From Colwellia chukchiensis (GTDB lineage: Bacteria > Pseudomonadota > Gammaproteobacteria > Enterobacterales > Alteromonadaceae): a stretch of 64,000 nucleotides of DNA. Location of the stretch: positions 186,001 through 250,000 of the forward strand of contig NZ_NBOC01000003.1 of the NCBI RefSeq assembly GCF_002104455.1, in the 5' to 3' direction. Made by a program: the position numbers and the translations under genes. Under the pieces are notes generated by a model. The model was not told the origin of the DNA. It did not search any database and saw only the letters and a list, made by a program, of their open reading frames with translations. Positions 9,710 through 18,647 of this stretch are shown piece by piece; position 1 is the stretch's first letter, and each line of letters begins with the position of its first letter.

Positions 9710-10672
9710 CTATGACAGTGCAGCCCTGTTGTGCGCGGCGTCCAAATCCATGATCGGACCTAAGGGCACTATTTGCGTTGGGTTGATCATGTCATGGCTG
9801 AAGTAGTAATGGCGTTTGATATGATCAAAGTTAACGGTTTCAGCAATACCTGGGGTTTGATACAGATCACGCATATAGGCACTTAACACTGGGTAATCGG
9901 CAATTCTTTTTAAATTACATTTAAAGTGGCCCACATAAACTGGGTCAAAGCGAATTAAAGTGGTAAATAAGCGCCAATCTGCTTCGGTTTGCACATTGCC
10001 AGCTAAAAAGCGCTGAGTAGCCAGCTTTTGTTCAAGCACATCTAGCGCTGCAAATAACTCAACAACCGCCTCTTCATATGCTGCTTTACTGGTAGCAAAA
10101 CCCGCACGATAAACACCATTGTTGATTTTCGGATATACAAAATCATTAATCTCATCAATGGCTTCCTGTAAGTCTGCCGGGTAAAAATCTTGCTGGTTGC
10201 CGGTCAAATCATTAAAGGCAGTGTTAAGAATACGAATAATCTCCGAGGACTCATTATTGACAATTTTATTGGTTTTTTTATCCCATAACACAGGCACAGT
10301 AACGCGCGATGTGATGTCTGGCGTATCTTTGGTATAGATTTCATGCATATACTTTGCGCCAAATAAATGGTCTTCAGTCGCGCCTTGGTATTGACCAAAC
10401 TCCCAGCCATTGCTCAGCATGTCAGGGCTAACAACCGACACTGTAATGTGCTCTTCAAGGCTTTTTAATTTTCTAAAAATTAATGTTCGATGAGCCCAAG
10501 GACAGGCTAAAGAAACGTATAAGTGATAACGGCCTGATTCAGGTGTAAATTCACTGCCGGGCTCATTAGAAACTTGCTGTCTAAACTTTGAGTTTTGGCG
10601 AACAAACTTACCGTCTGATTTTTCGGTGTCATACCATTGATCAAGCCATTTTCCGTCAACTAATAATCCCAT
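9710..10672 (-). CDS. yqjG: Glutathionyl-hydroquinone reductase (Xi-class GST)
   Basis: A 320-residue glutathione transferase of the omega-like Xi class. The catalytic Cys57 sits in SLACPWAHRT, followed by the thioredoxin-fold part (VPVLWDKKTNKIVNNESSEIIR) and the all-helical C-terminal domain (DPVYVGHFKCN, with the tyrosines typical of this class). Such enzymes reduce glutathionyl-hydroquinones in the cytoplasm. Length and motifs fit E. coli YqjG. Before the islands arrived, this was evidently the gene next to the 3' end of yicC. Confidence 0.9.
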   Translation of the reverse strand: MGLLVDGKWLDQWYDTEKSDGKFVRQNSKFRQQVSNEPGSEFTPESGRYHLYVSLACPWAHRTLIFRKLKSLEEHITVSVVSPDMLSNGWEFGQYQGATEDHLFGAKYMHEIYTKDTPDITSRVTVPVLWDKKTNKIVNNESSEIIRILNTAFNDLTGNQQDFYPADLQEAIDEINDFVYPKINNGVYRAGFATSKAAYEEAVVELFAALDVLEQKLATQRFLAGNVQTEADWRLFTTLIRFDPVYVGHFKCNLKRIADYPVLSAYMRDLYQTPGIAETVNFDHIKRHYYFSHDMINPTQIVPLGPIMDLDAAHNRAALS

Positions 10673-11393
10673 AATTTTTTCCTTCTGTAAGTGCTACAAG
10701 ATAGTGTACTAACAAGCTTGCTTGTTTAGTCTGACTACTAATATAGGCGTTATTAGCCAATATAAAAATATCAATTAAACGATAGTAACGTTCTATTAAA
10801 GCGAATAATCAACGCATTATCAGCAATTATTTGCTGATAATGCGGTAGCGCTGCAGACAAAACTAACTAAGCGTAACGACACACAGCTTAGTGCCTTGAA
10901 CACGCACAGCATGGGTAAAGGGTAATAAAAATGCTAAATATTGCCGGTAAAATCCGTTAACTAAAACAATTGTGAGCCTCACTAATAACTGCTCAATGTA
11001 CAAGATAAAAGTAAACACAAAGCAACCGATAATTTAAAACCGGCATCAACGGCAAAAATAAATTCTTGATAACCGAACGATAACATAACGTCTGTAGATG
11101 ACATTACTCACGAATGTAGTTGCAAGCTCGCATTATCGCGAGTGTAGAAGCCGCGGCTTGAAGAATTAACTTGTCGAAGTTGCCCAAAGGAGCGTTTTAT
11201 TAAGAATTTAAAAACAGAATAAGCACCACAACTGCGCTATATCCTCAGCGAAAGCCTGACTTTATAACGCCATAAATTGTTAGCCAAAAACAATCACTTT
11301 GGCTAGACTGGCCTTAACTAGACAGTTTATACCCTAGAAAAACACACTTGCTGACAATGAGCAGATGAGAAAACTTTGCATGAATAGCGATAA
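10673..11393. other. Intergenic region, upstream of yqjG to the island edge
   Basis: About 720 bases of AT-rich DNA with no gene I can support. It includes the yqjG promoter region, with an ATAG-rich stretch near 10735-10800. It ends at the terminator at 11394, just left of the first att copy. Confidence 0.4.
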
Positions 11394-11416
11394 AAAGCCC
11401 TTAAAAAAAGGGCTTT
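11394..11416 (-). terminator. Stranded yicC-type terminator, left of att copy A
   Basis: A 9-bp perfect stem (AAAGCCCTT at 11394-11402, AAGGGCTTT at 11408-11416). When read on the minus strand it is followed by a T-run (complement of 11386-11397). It lies 26 bases beyond the yicC-like stop codon at 11442-11444, the position expected for the original yicC terminator. I infer that it was separated from yicC by the insertions. Confidence 0.7.
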
Positions 11417-11443
11417 AATGAACGCTGAGTGAGATTGAAATCT

Positions 11444-11465
11444 ACTCGATACTCTGGATCTGCTT
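11444..11465. repeat. att copy A: left end of element 1 (yicC 3'-end-like)
   Basis: The 22 bases match the yicC 3' end (48195-48216) at 16 positions; five of the six differences are transitions. On the minus strand this reads NKQIQSIE-stop, against REQIQNIE-stop for the real YicC. It lies in the same orientation as the other two copies. The diverged but in-frame sequence suggests it came from the yicC of another host or from an older insertion. Confidence 0.75.
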
Positions 11466-11535
11466 ATTGGTTTGTATTTTTAAGTTTATATATATCAACA
11501 TCTTGAGTTGAAGTTTGATATGTAATATTGAATGC

Positions 11536-11556
11536 TACCCACCACTTTAGTCACCA
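11536..11556 (+). repeat. Degenerate arm-type site pair of element 1
   Basis: TACCCACCA at 11536-11544 and TAGTCACCA at 11548-11556 are 12 bases apart. The first starts 71 bases after the end of att copy A. The clean pair of element 2 (TGCCCACCA at 22402 and 22414) has exactly the same 12-base period and the same 71-base distance from its att copy. Confidence 0.6.
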
Positions 11557-11675
11557 GCTGATTGCTTCTTAACGTATAGGGGAGAAAGTTAAACGAATAC
11601 TCCGAGTTACTTGCTCTACTAAGAATATACCAGCTTTGAATGCATTTCTCTATATATGGTCGAACCTCAGAGTTC

Positions 11676-11734
11676 TGGATATTACTGTATCTAAATATCG
11701 ATTTTTTACACTATAATGGATACTACTGTATCCA
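11676..11734 (+). promoter_or_regulatory. hipB operator pair and -10 box, element 1
   Basis: Two 18-base palindromes of the form TGGATAN6TATCCA lie at 11676-11693 (imperfect) and 11717-11734 (perfect). Their starts are 41 bases apart. A TATAAT box at 11712-11717 abuts the second, so binding there would block transcription. The likely binder is the HipB encoded just downstream. Confidence 0.75.
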
Positions 11735-11745
11735 TGAGGTTGAGT

Positions 11746-12036
11746 ATGAAATTTTCACTTTTAGATGACACTGATGTTAGCCAAGCTTTTGCAGCGCACC
11801 TTCGTGGCTTACGTGAGCAAGCTAAGCTATCGCGAGAAGCACTTGCCCAGCGTAGTTGTGTACCTGCGCCTACCATTAAAAAATTTGAACTCACTGGGCA
11901 AATTTCATTTCGCCAGTTACTACTCTTATGGCAGTCACTTGACTCACTCGATAGGCTTTATCAGCTAACTCAGGTAAGCACAGACCGTACTGCTTTACCT
12001 ACCAGTATAGAAGAGGTCCTTAAAGATGAGTTTTAA
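11746..12036 (+). CDS. hipB: HipB-like HTH antitoxin, element 1
   Basis: A 96-residue Xre-type helix-turn-helix protein (HLRGLREQAKLSREALAQRSCVPAPTIKKFE). HipB proteins neutralise HipA kinases and repress their own operon. I chose ATG 11746 because GAGG at 11736-11739 is correctly spaced. The longer frame from 11716 would begin inside the operator. The stop codon overlaps the start of hipA by 11 bases, giving coupled translation. The protein is about five-sixths identical by eye to the copy at 22631. Confidence 0.85.
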   Translation: MKFSLLDDTDVSQAFAAHLRGLREQAKLSREALAQRSCVPAPTIKKFELTGQISFRQLLLLWQSLDSLDRLYQLTQVSTDRTALPTSIEEVLKDEF

Positions 12037-13390
12037 ATCAATTCAAAAGCTCAATGTGCAACGAACGCTTGCAACGGGTGAGACTGTACCGGTGGGCGTA
12101 TTAGCTCAAAACCGCCAGGGAGTATTCTTTCAGTACTTTGATGAATACATTAGTAAGTTTGGAAATTTATCCCCGTTTACTTTACAAGCAAATGGACAGC
12201 TCCAACAAGCACCTAAAGAACCTCACCACGGGGTTCATGGCGTTTTTGGTGATAGTTTGCCTGATGGCTGGGGGCTGTTACTCCAAGATAGAATATTTCG
12301 CCAACAAGGTGTTTTACCTGCGCAAGTTACAGCCATGGATCGCTTAGCTTTTGTTGGCAGCCAAGGTATGGGGAGCTTGTCTTTTACGCCCGTATCAGCG
12401 TTTTCACCTGAGCAAAATCAAAATATTGATATAGCAACACTTGGACTAGAAGCACAAACCTTATTTGATCAGTCCGTTCTTGATTACAAAGGGCCTGAAG
12501 AATTAGATGGTAAGACTCAACACGTTTTAGCAACTTTGGTTGCTGTGGGTAGCTCAGGTGGAGCAAGGCCTAAAGCACAAGTTTATATGCCAGCTGGTGA
12601 CGCAAAGCAATGCCGAACGCATGCACAGCCAGAGGATGAAGCATGGTTGGTTAAGTTTACGTCAAAGAACTTGGCACTAGGCCACGAAGAAGGTTTATGT
12701 GAAGCCGTGTATTTACAAATGGCTGAGCAAGCTAAGTGCCAGCCACCGGTTTGGCAGTTAATTGATGCGCCACCAAGTAGCGGTGCAAAAGCTTGGCTAG
12801 CAGTTAAACGGTTTGACTATTTACCTAATACACAAGGATTACCGGCAGATAAAGTCGATGGCGAACAACATGCAGGGCGTTTGCATATGCATAGTGCCTG
12901 TGGCTTATTAGATGCCGACTTTCGTACCCCTAGTTTAGACTATAGCGACCTTATTAAAGCCAGTCGTCAGTTGTGTAAGTCTCCTGCGGCAGGGCAACTG
13001 CAGTTTCGTCGTGCTATTTTTAATTTATTTGCTGCAAACCAAGATGATCACAGTAAAAACTGGGGCTTTTTGCAAGGGGATGATGGTAACTGGCAACTAG
13101 CCCCTTTTTACGATGTTACATTTAGCCCTCACCCCTTTAATGAGCATGCTACGGCCTTTGCAGGGCATGGAAAAGCGCCGCCACTCAAAGTAATGCAAAA
13201 GCTTGCAGCGAGTGCGGGCTTTGCCAATTGGAAAGAAGCGCAGCAATGTATTCAAGAAGTCGTTGAGGCGATTGGTAACTTTTCCTCCCTGGCAACACAA
13301 CAAGCGGTTAGTAAAACAACTGTACAAGCAATTGCAGAAACACTTGCACAGCGCAAACAAGAAAATGCAGCGCTTTTTCTGCAACAATAA
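12026..13390 (+). CDS. hipA: HipA-like Ser/Thr kinase toxin, element 1
   Basis: A 454-residue HipA-family kinase. The N-terminal HipA subdomain (VGVLAQNRQGVFFQY, HGVFGDSLPDGWG) is followed by the nucleotide-loop region GSSGGARPKAQ near residue 175. The catalytic NQDDHSKNWGF lies near 338 and the metal-binding YDV near 361. HipA toxins phosphorylate aminoacyl-tRNA synthetases or other targets and arrest growth; the target here is unknown. It lies in a three-gene operon with hipB and a SEC-C protein gene (19-base gap downstream). Confidence 0.87.
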   Translation: MSFKSIQKLNVQRTLATGETVPVGVLAQNRQGVFFQYFDEYISKFGNLSPFTLQANGQLQQAPKEPHHGVHGVFGDSLPDGWGLLLQDRIFRQQGVLPAQVTAMDRLAFVGSQGMGSLSFTPVSAFSPEQNQNIDIATLGLEAQTLFDQSVLDYKGPEELDGKTQHVLATLVAVGSSGGARPKAQVYMPAGDAKQCRTHAQPEDEAWLVKFTSKNLALGHEEGLCEAVYLQMAEQAKCQPPVWQLIDAPPSSGAKAWLAVKRFDYLPNTQGLPADKVDGEQHAGRLHMHSACGLLDADFRTPSLDYSDLIKASRQLCKSPAAGQLQFRRAIFNLFAANQDDHSKNWGFLQGDDGNWQLAPFYDVTFSPHPFNEHATAFAGHGKAPPLKVMQKLAASAGFANWKEAQQCIQEVVEAIGNFSSLATQQAVSKTTVQAIAETLAQRKQENAALFLQQ

Positions 13391-13409
13391 ACAATAAGAG
13401 AGGCCAATA

Positions 13410-14408
13410 ATGAAGCTCGGTCGTAACGAACCTTGTCATTGTGGCAGCGGTAAAAAATTTAAACGTTGTTGTATGAGCAGCGTCTCCAAGCAACATGCCC
13501 AAGTTTTTGATGATGCAGAAGCCATGCTGGCAATGAACCCCAGTTTGAGCCTTGATCAACTCAATGCGGCATTACAGCACAAAGTGCAAGATCGTAATAA
13601 TCAACCTCATCCCGATTTTTGCGGTGTAACGCCAACGCAAATGGCCAATTGGCTTTATGCACCTTTCGATGAATTACAGTGGCTGACAATCAGCACACCA
13701 AATAAGCTTTTAGCTAGCCCAGTAATGCGCTACTTAGCCCTCATTCTTGATCAGGCCATGGCGCAAGAAGGGTCATTCAAAGCCACGAGTAAAGGCAACC
13801 TACCGGCCAAGTTGGTCAAACAGGCCAGTGAGTTATTACCTGAGTTTGCCGTTGCGCAGTTCCCCAGAAACATTAGTATCAGCGAGTTTGCCGGCAGTAA
13901 CGAAGATAAATTTAATGCCTTGCACTACACCAGAGTACTAGCCGAAATTAGTGGCATTATTTACCGTCGCAGCGGTCGCTACCATGTGAAAAAATCAGCG
14001 CAAAAGCAGTATCAGGCCTCAGGTATACAGGCATTTTTTAAACCTATGTTAGCAGCGGCAATCAGCAAATATAACTGGGGATATTTGGACGGCTTTGAAG
14101 ATGATGTCGACTTACGTACCTTTTGGTTGTTTATGCTGTGGCGCATTCAGAGTCACAACAGTGTCGAGCAGCTTGTTAAAGAGGTGATGATAGCATTCCC
14201 CGATTTACTACAGGCATTCCCTACAGAAGATTACTCATCACCGGAACGTAACTTAAGCGTGCTAATTGAATCACGGTTTATTGAACGATTTTTACAGTAT
14301 TGGGGATTTGTGACGATTACTCCAAGACGTTATATAAACGCTGAATCGGTCGCTAGAGTGGTTCAGGTACAGCCTTTATTAACACAAACCTTTCAATTTT
14401 TGCTTTAA
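13410..14408 (+). CDS. SEC-C motif protein linked to HipA, element 1
   Basis: A 332-residue protein that opens with a SEC-C zinc motif (GRNEPCHCGSGKKFKRCC, pattern CxC-x8-CC). The remaining 310 residues are of unknown function, with aromatic-rich segments (YNWGYLDGFE, TFWLFMLWRIQSH). In SecA and YecA the SEC-C motif binds zinc and contacts partner proteins or the ribosome. It starts 19 bases after hipA with an AGAGAGG ribosome-binding site, so it is part of the operon. The conserved linkage in both elements suggests that it modulates or targets HipA; that is inference. Confidence 0.8.
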   Translation: MKLGRNEPCHCGSGKKFKRCCMSSVSKQHAQVFDDAEAMLAMNPSLSLDQLNAALQHKVQDRNNQPHPDFCGVTPTQMANWLYAPFDELQWLTISTPNKLLASPVMRYLALILDQAMAQEGSFKATSKGNLPAKLVKQASELLPEFAVAQFPRNISISEFAGSNEDKFNALHYTRVLAEISGIIYRRSGRYHVKKSAQKQYQASGIQAFFKPMLAAAISKYNWGYLDGFEDDVDLRTFWLFMLWRIQSHNSVEQLVKEVMIAFPDLLQAFPTEDYSSPERNLSVLIESRFIERFLQYWGFVTITPRRYINAESVARVVQVQPLLTQTFQFLL

Positions 14409-14766
14409 TATGCGAGCTATGGTTACACAGGTTTAACAGGCCTAGAGGTTACTATTTATAAAGTATCTTGGATGAATAACGGGGCGATAAACGCCAGTAC
14501 CAGCTTGTCACCTTTTAGTGCGCCGTTAGTCAACATAAGTGCTTGGCTAGGCTTGAAGTCCTCTACAGCCAATACCGCTATTGTAATGGTGGTGCAGGAG
14601 ATTGCCCTAAACAGAAAATATCCTTGCGCTATTATCAGCCCTTGATAAGATATGCAGCTTATGTATAAGTGTACAGTCTTTTAATTGATTAAGTGCTGTA
14701 TATGCACTCGCTGGCTATCTAGCAAGTCGCGAACAAACGATTCGAGTAAACTATGCGAGTAAAACA
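14409..14766. other. Intergenic region between SEC-C gene and HTH gene
   Basis: About 358 bases. It must carry the promoter for the regulator at 14767. A start-less open frame of about 68 codons lies on the minus strand (ends near 14450) and could be a gene remnant, but I cannot tie it to a family. The fourth gene seen after the second SEC-C copy is absent here. Confidence 0.4.
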
Positions 14767-15099
14767 ATGAAAAACGCAGAACAGTCGCGCTGCGTAATAG
14801 GCATTAAAGGTCAAACGCCCGACCCCGATTACCCCGTCGATATCTGGTTCGACTCACTTAAATCAGTGACTAATGTGCTGTCAAAAGAAAACCAGCAGCG
14901 ATTAAAAGTGATTGCCGAGCAACAGCCGCAATCGGTGACTGAATTAGCCGCACTTACCGGTCGAGCAGTCAGTAATGTCTCGAGAACATTAAAAACATTG
15001 GGTAAGTACAACTTGGTCGAAATGCTAAGTACAAAAACCATGCTTAGCCCGAAAGTCATCCATCAAGAATTTTTAGTAGCAGTAAATAATGACAAATAA
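14767..15099 (+). CDS. Winged-helix transcriptional regulator (MarR/HVO_A0114-like)
   Basis: A 110-residue DNA-binding protein. The winged helix runs from about residue 40 (LSKENQQRLKVIAEQQPQSV, then ELAALTGRAVSNVSRTLKTL). The N-terminal 30 residues hold a WFDSL motif common in this small family. It overlaps the methyltransferase start by 11 bases and is therefore translated with it. It probably controls expression of the methyltransferase/restriction operon, as controller proteins do in many restriction-modification systems; no operator was identified. Confidence 0.75.
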   Translation: MKNAEQSRCVIGIKGQTPDPDYPVDIWFDSLKSVTNVLSKENQQRLKVIAEQQPQSVTELAALTGRAVSNVSRTLKTLGKYNLVEMLSTKTMLSPKVIHQEFLVAVNNDK

Positions 15100-16351
15100 A
15101 ACCAACGTCCTTCAGCAAGCAGAATTACTTATTAACCCTTTAGCACTTGCCCATGTACCAGAAGACAGTAATGCCCAAGCGGTGATTGATCAATGGATAC
15201 ATGCCATTGCGACCGATAGTCAGTTTTACTGTAACCCTGACTTAGGTAAACCTGAGCAACTCAAAGAAAATGCAATAACCCTGCTACAAGAAAATGGCTT
15301 ATACACAACGCGAGAAGTATTTTTTAATGACGTTTTTGGTGAATTAAATTTAAAGCCGGATTTGCATCCAAATTTTCGATTTATTGACCTTTTCGCGGGT
15401 ATTGGCGGAGTTAGACTCGGCTTTCAACAAAATGGCGGTGTTTGTGTATTTTCTTCCGAATTTGATAAGCATGCTCAGCAAACCTACAAAAATAATCATG
15501 GTGAGGTTCCATTTGGCGATATTACACAGGTCCCTGCAAATGAAATTCCTGATCACGACGTACTTTTGGCAGGCTTCCCATGCCAACCATTTTCACACGC
15601 AGGCCTTAAACTAGGAATTGAAGATACACGAGGCACTCTATTTCATGACATAGCCAACATTTTAGAAACAAAAAAACCAAAGTTTGCACTGCTAGAAAAT
15701 GTAAAAGGGTTAATTAGTCATGATAAAGGCTACACGCTAAAAGTGATTTTAAAAACGCTAACTAAAATTGGATATAGTTGTAATATCCCGAAAAGTGTTA
15801 TTGAACATGGTTCTACAAAGGAAATTCAAACCTTAGCCAAAGAAATGGTTCTTAAATCAGTAGACTTTGGAATACCGCAGAATAGACAGCGCATATATAT
15901 AGTTTTATGGCGTGATGGCGAAGTTGATAAGTTTGAATACCCAAAACCACTAGACGTTGAAGTAAAAGTTGGTGACAAATTAGAGAAAAACCCAGATCCT
16001 AAATTAACTATTTCAGATAAGCTATGGGAGGGCCATCAACGCAGAAAAATTGAAAACAAAAAAAATGGCAAAGGCTTTGGTTTTGGCTTAGTTACAGAAG
16101 AATCACCATACACCAATACTATCTCAGCAAGATATTACAAAGATGGCAGCGAAGTTTTGATTGATCAAGCTGGAAAAAACCCTAGAAAGATTAGCCCAAG
16201 AGAAGCAGCTCGTTTGCAAGGATTTCCAGATGAGTTTGAGCCGAGCACTTCAAAAGTACAGGCGTATAAACAATTTGGTAATAGCGTTACTGTTAATGTA
16301 ATTGATGGATTAGCTAAAAAAATTAGGAATATATTAGATGGCATTAATTGA
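15089..16351 (+). CDS. DNA (cytosine-5) methyltransferase
   Basis: A 420-residue C5 methyltransferase. Motif I (DLFAGIGGVRLGF) is near residue 99, motif IV with the catalytic Cys (GFPCQPFSHAG) near 164, motif VI (LLENVKG) near 203, motif VIII (FGIPQNRQRIYIV), and motifs IX-X (ARLQGFPDEF, KQFGNSV) near 375-397. A 90-residue N-terminal extension has no recognised domain. It overlaps the regulator upstream (11 bases) and the McrB-like gene downstream (14 bases), forming one operon. It presumably protects host DNA from the adjacent nuclease pair; the recognised sequence cannot be read. Confidence 0.93.
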   Translation: MTNKTNVLQQAELLINPLALAHVPEDSNAQAVIDQWIHAIATDSQFYCNPDLGKPEQLKENAITLLQENGLYTTREVFFNDVFGELNLKPDLHPNFRFIDLFAGIGGVRLGFQQNGGVCVFSSEFDKHAQQTYKNNHGEVPFGDITQVPANEIPDHDVLLAGFPCQPFSHAGLKLGIEDTRGTLFHDIANILETKKPKFALLENVKGLISHDKGYTLKVILKTLTKIGYSCNIPKSVIEHGSTKEIQTLAKEMVLKSVDFGIPQNRQRIYIVLWRDGEVDKFEYPKPLDVEVKVGDKLEKNPDPKLTISDKLWEGHQRRKIENKKNGKGFGFGLVTEESPYTNTISARYYKDGSEVLIDQAGKNPRKISPREAARLQGFPDEFEPSTSKVQAYKQFGNSVTVNVIDGLAKKIRNILDGIN

Positions 16352-18611
16352 TTTAAGTGAGAAGTTTAGAGAAATAAGAAACTCGGTTGAGAAAGTCAAC
16401 TTCACTGATGTTAGGCTCACAGAAAAATTCAAAAAAGAATATGAATTATATCTCAGTGAGAATAGGGCCAATGGTTATTCTAATGTAGAGTGGGCCGAAT
16501 TTTCGACTAAAATCACTACCTCAACAGGTAAAGCTATTTTTATTACCAACTTTTGGTTTTATATTGCAGCAGAGCTTTCTAATTATTTAGATGGACTATC
16601 ACAACAAAAAGATATTTTTAAGGATATATATAAGAATACGGATCTTCAGAAAGCAGCTGTAGCTTTAAGAGATGGCATTTCGGAGCAAGAAAAAAGTAAG
16701 ATCGAAAGTTACTTCACTTCTAAAAATTATACAAAAAATGATCTTGAGTGCTTTTTTTCTTTCGTCTCTGATTACAAAAGTTGGGGAGGAGGTAAAACGA
16801 TAGATCGCAATGATTACTATGTATCTCCATTGTTGCAGGCTGGCAACTTGTTGGCAGAAACTCAAAGTGCAGTAGCTGAAATAGCGAAGCAAATGTCTGA
16901 GAACCCAACCCTGAAAAACTCATTTAAGCCCATATTCATACCTAAAGTGCAAAAATCAACAGAAACTCTGTTGAGTAGTGGGAGTCGAGGAGGCTTTGCT
17001 TACTCATTAGTTTCCTTTTTAATTAAAAATAAGATAGAGAAACCTTTTTGGGAATGCTTAGTTGAAAAAAATAGGGAACAAGGTAACTTCAACATTGAGC
17101 ATTTAGATTTCAGGTTAACTTCAATATTTAAGGTTGCTGAAAGCGAACTAGATAAACCTGCTTTAGAGCGAGGGGATAAGCTAAGATTTTTTGAAAAGCC
17201 ATTCCTAGTTAATTCAAAGTATTACTATTTATCCAATCAGTGGACGGATGGTACTGATTCTCGGCTCGATATTGAAAATTTGAAAAACATATTTCATGCC
17301 TTGTATCCAGATTATGAAATTAAGACATTTGAAAGTGAGTATTTTCTAACCAAAAAAGAAAAAAATAGTAAATTTATTGGCTCAACTTTATCCAAACCTT
17401 TCCTCCTTCTCGCTGGTATCTCAGGTACAGGTAAAACCCGCTTTGTGCGTGAACAAGCAAAAACCTCTGAGCAGTTTGCTGAAACCTATTGTTTAACCTC
17501 AGTAAGACCCGACTGGCATGAGCCGAGTGATTTGCTTGGCTATATATCGCGTTTAAATGGCGACGCTGAATATATTACTACCGATGTATTGCAGTTTATC
17601 GCCAAAGCATGGCGTGCAATTGCGCATAGCGACCTAAAGGTTGAAGTTCAAGATAATAAAGAGCTAGGCGAGCGTTTAGTGGTAACTGGTGAGCGTGCCG
17701 CGCTTGCGCAGGTATTGCCTTACTGGCTGTGCTTAGATGAAATGAACCTCGCCCCTGTTGAGCAGTATTTTGCTGATTATTTATCGGTCCTGGAAACCCG
17801 CGAATGGGATTGGACTAGTGACAGCTTTACCTACAGCAGTGATGCATTATTAAAACCTGCCACCATTAAAGCGGTTGCTGATAAAGAAAAGCTACGCAAA
17901 GAGCTAGGCTTTGGCAGCGCTGAGGATGGCAAGTACAACGAGCTTTGGGCGCTTATTTGCCAGTATGGGTTAGGTATTCCGTTTAATCTGTTAGTCGCAG
18001 GTACGGTGAATATGGATGAAACCACTCACGGCTTTTCACGAAAAGTAATTGACCGTGCGCTGAGCTTTGATTTTGGAGAGTTTTTCCCTAACGACTATAA
18101 CGATTTTTTCACCCCAACTAGCTGTAATAAACGCCTAAGCTACCCCATCTGGTCACACGCTAACAAAGCGGAATTAGTTAATACCTTTGATGCAGATGGC
18201 GTAAAAACCGTTGCCTTTTTATCGGCCGTCAATACAGTACTAAAAAATACCCCGTTTGAATTGGCGTTTCGCGCGCTCAACGAATTAATACTTGCGGTTG
18301 CTAGCAGCCAACCACAAGATGATTTGACCCTAAAAGCCGTGTGGGATGACTTTATGATGTGTAAGGTCTTACCCCGAATTGAGGGCGATGAAGATAAGCT
18401 AGCTGGGCATAGCGATAAAAATATTTTAGAAGCGTTACTAACAGTATTAGAACAGCAGCTGGCTGGGGCTTGGGAAAACGGACGACCGGATTTGTACCGT
18501 GAAAAACTACAGCCAAAAGGTGAAACTATTAATGTGGATTGTCGTTCTAAGAAAAAACTAAACTGGATGAATGAGCAACTTGTTCGTGGCTTTACATCTT
18601 TTTGGCCTTAA
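16338..18611 (+). CDS. McrB-like AAA+ NTPase of a restriction system
   Basis: A 757-residue protein. The N-terminal 340 residues are unrecognised and probably bind DNA. The AAA+ module has Walker A GISGTGKT near 358, Walker B CLDEMNLAP near 464 and a sensor segment VAGTVNMDETTH near 557. The LDEMNLAP/VNMDE pairing is typical of McrB-type motors, although the GTPase NTAD element of E. coli McrB is replaced by NMDE. It overlaps the methyltransferase and is 36 bases before the nuclease gene. This is the gene order of LlaJI/BsuMI-type restriction systems, in which a McrB-like motor drives a nuclease partner. Confidence 0.85.
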   Translation: MALIDLSEKFREIRNSVEKVNFTDVRLTEKFKKEYELYLSENRANGYSNVEWAEFSTKITTSTGKAIFITNFWFYIAAELSNYLDGLSQQKDIFKDIYKNTDLQKAAVALRDGISEQEKSKIESYFTSKNYTKNDLECFFSFVSDYKSWGGGKTIDRNDYYVSPLLQAGNLLAETQSAVAEIAKQMSENPTLKNSFKPIFIPKVQKSTETLLSSGSRGGFAYSLVSFLIKNKIEKPFWECLVEKNREQGNFNIEHLDFRLTSIFKVAESELDKPALERGDKLRFFEKPFLVNSKYYYLSNQWTDGTDSRLDIENLKNIFHALYPDYEIKTFESEYFLTKKEKNSKFIGSTLSKPFLLLAGISGTGKTRFVREQAKTSEQFAETYCLTSVRPDWHEPSDLLGYISRLNGDAEYITTDVLQFIAKAWRAIAHSDLKVEVQDNKELGERLVVTGERAALAQVLPYWLCLDEMNLAPVEQYFADYLSVLETREWDWTSDSFTYSSDALLKPATIKAVADKEKLRKELGFGSAEDGKYNELWALICQYGLGIPFNLLVAGTVNMDETTHGFSRKVIDRALSFDFGEFFPNDYNDFFTPTSCNKRLSYPIWSHANKAELVNTFDADGVKTVAFLSAVNTVLKNTPFELAFRALNELILAVASSQPQDDLTLKAVWDDFMMCKVLPRIEGDEDKLAGHSDKNILEALLTVLEQQLAGAWENGRPDLYREKLQPKGETINVDCRSKKKLNWMNEQLVRGFTSFWP

Positions 18612-18647
18612 ATTAACGGCGCTTATATACTTTGGCGGTAATGGAAC

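Noticed and set aside
14450-14650. Start-less minus-strand frame ending LTNGALKGDKLVLAFIAP-like
   Set aside because: It reads somewhat like protein but has no start codon, no ribosome-binding site and no family match I can name; at most a remnant.
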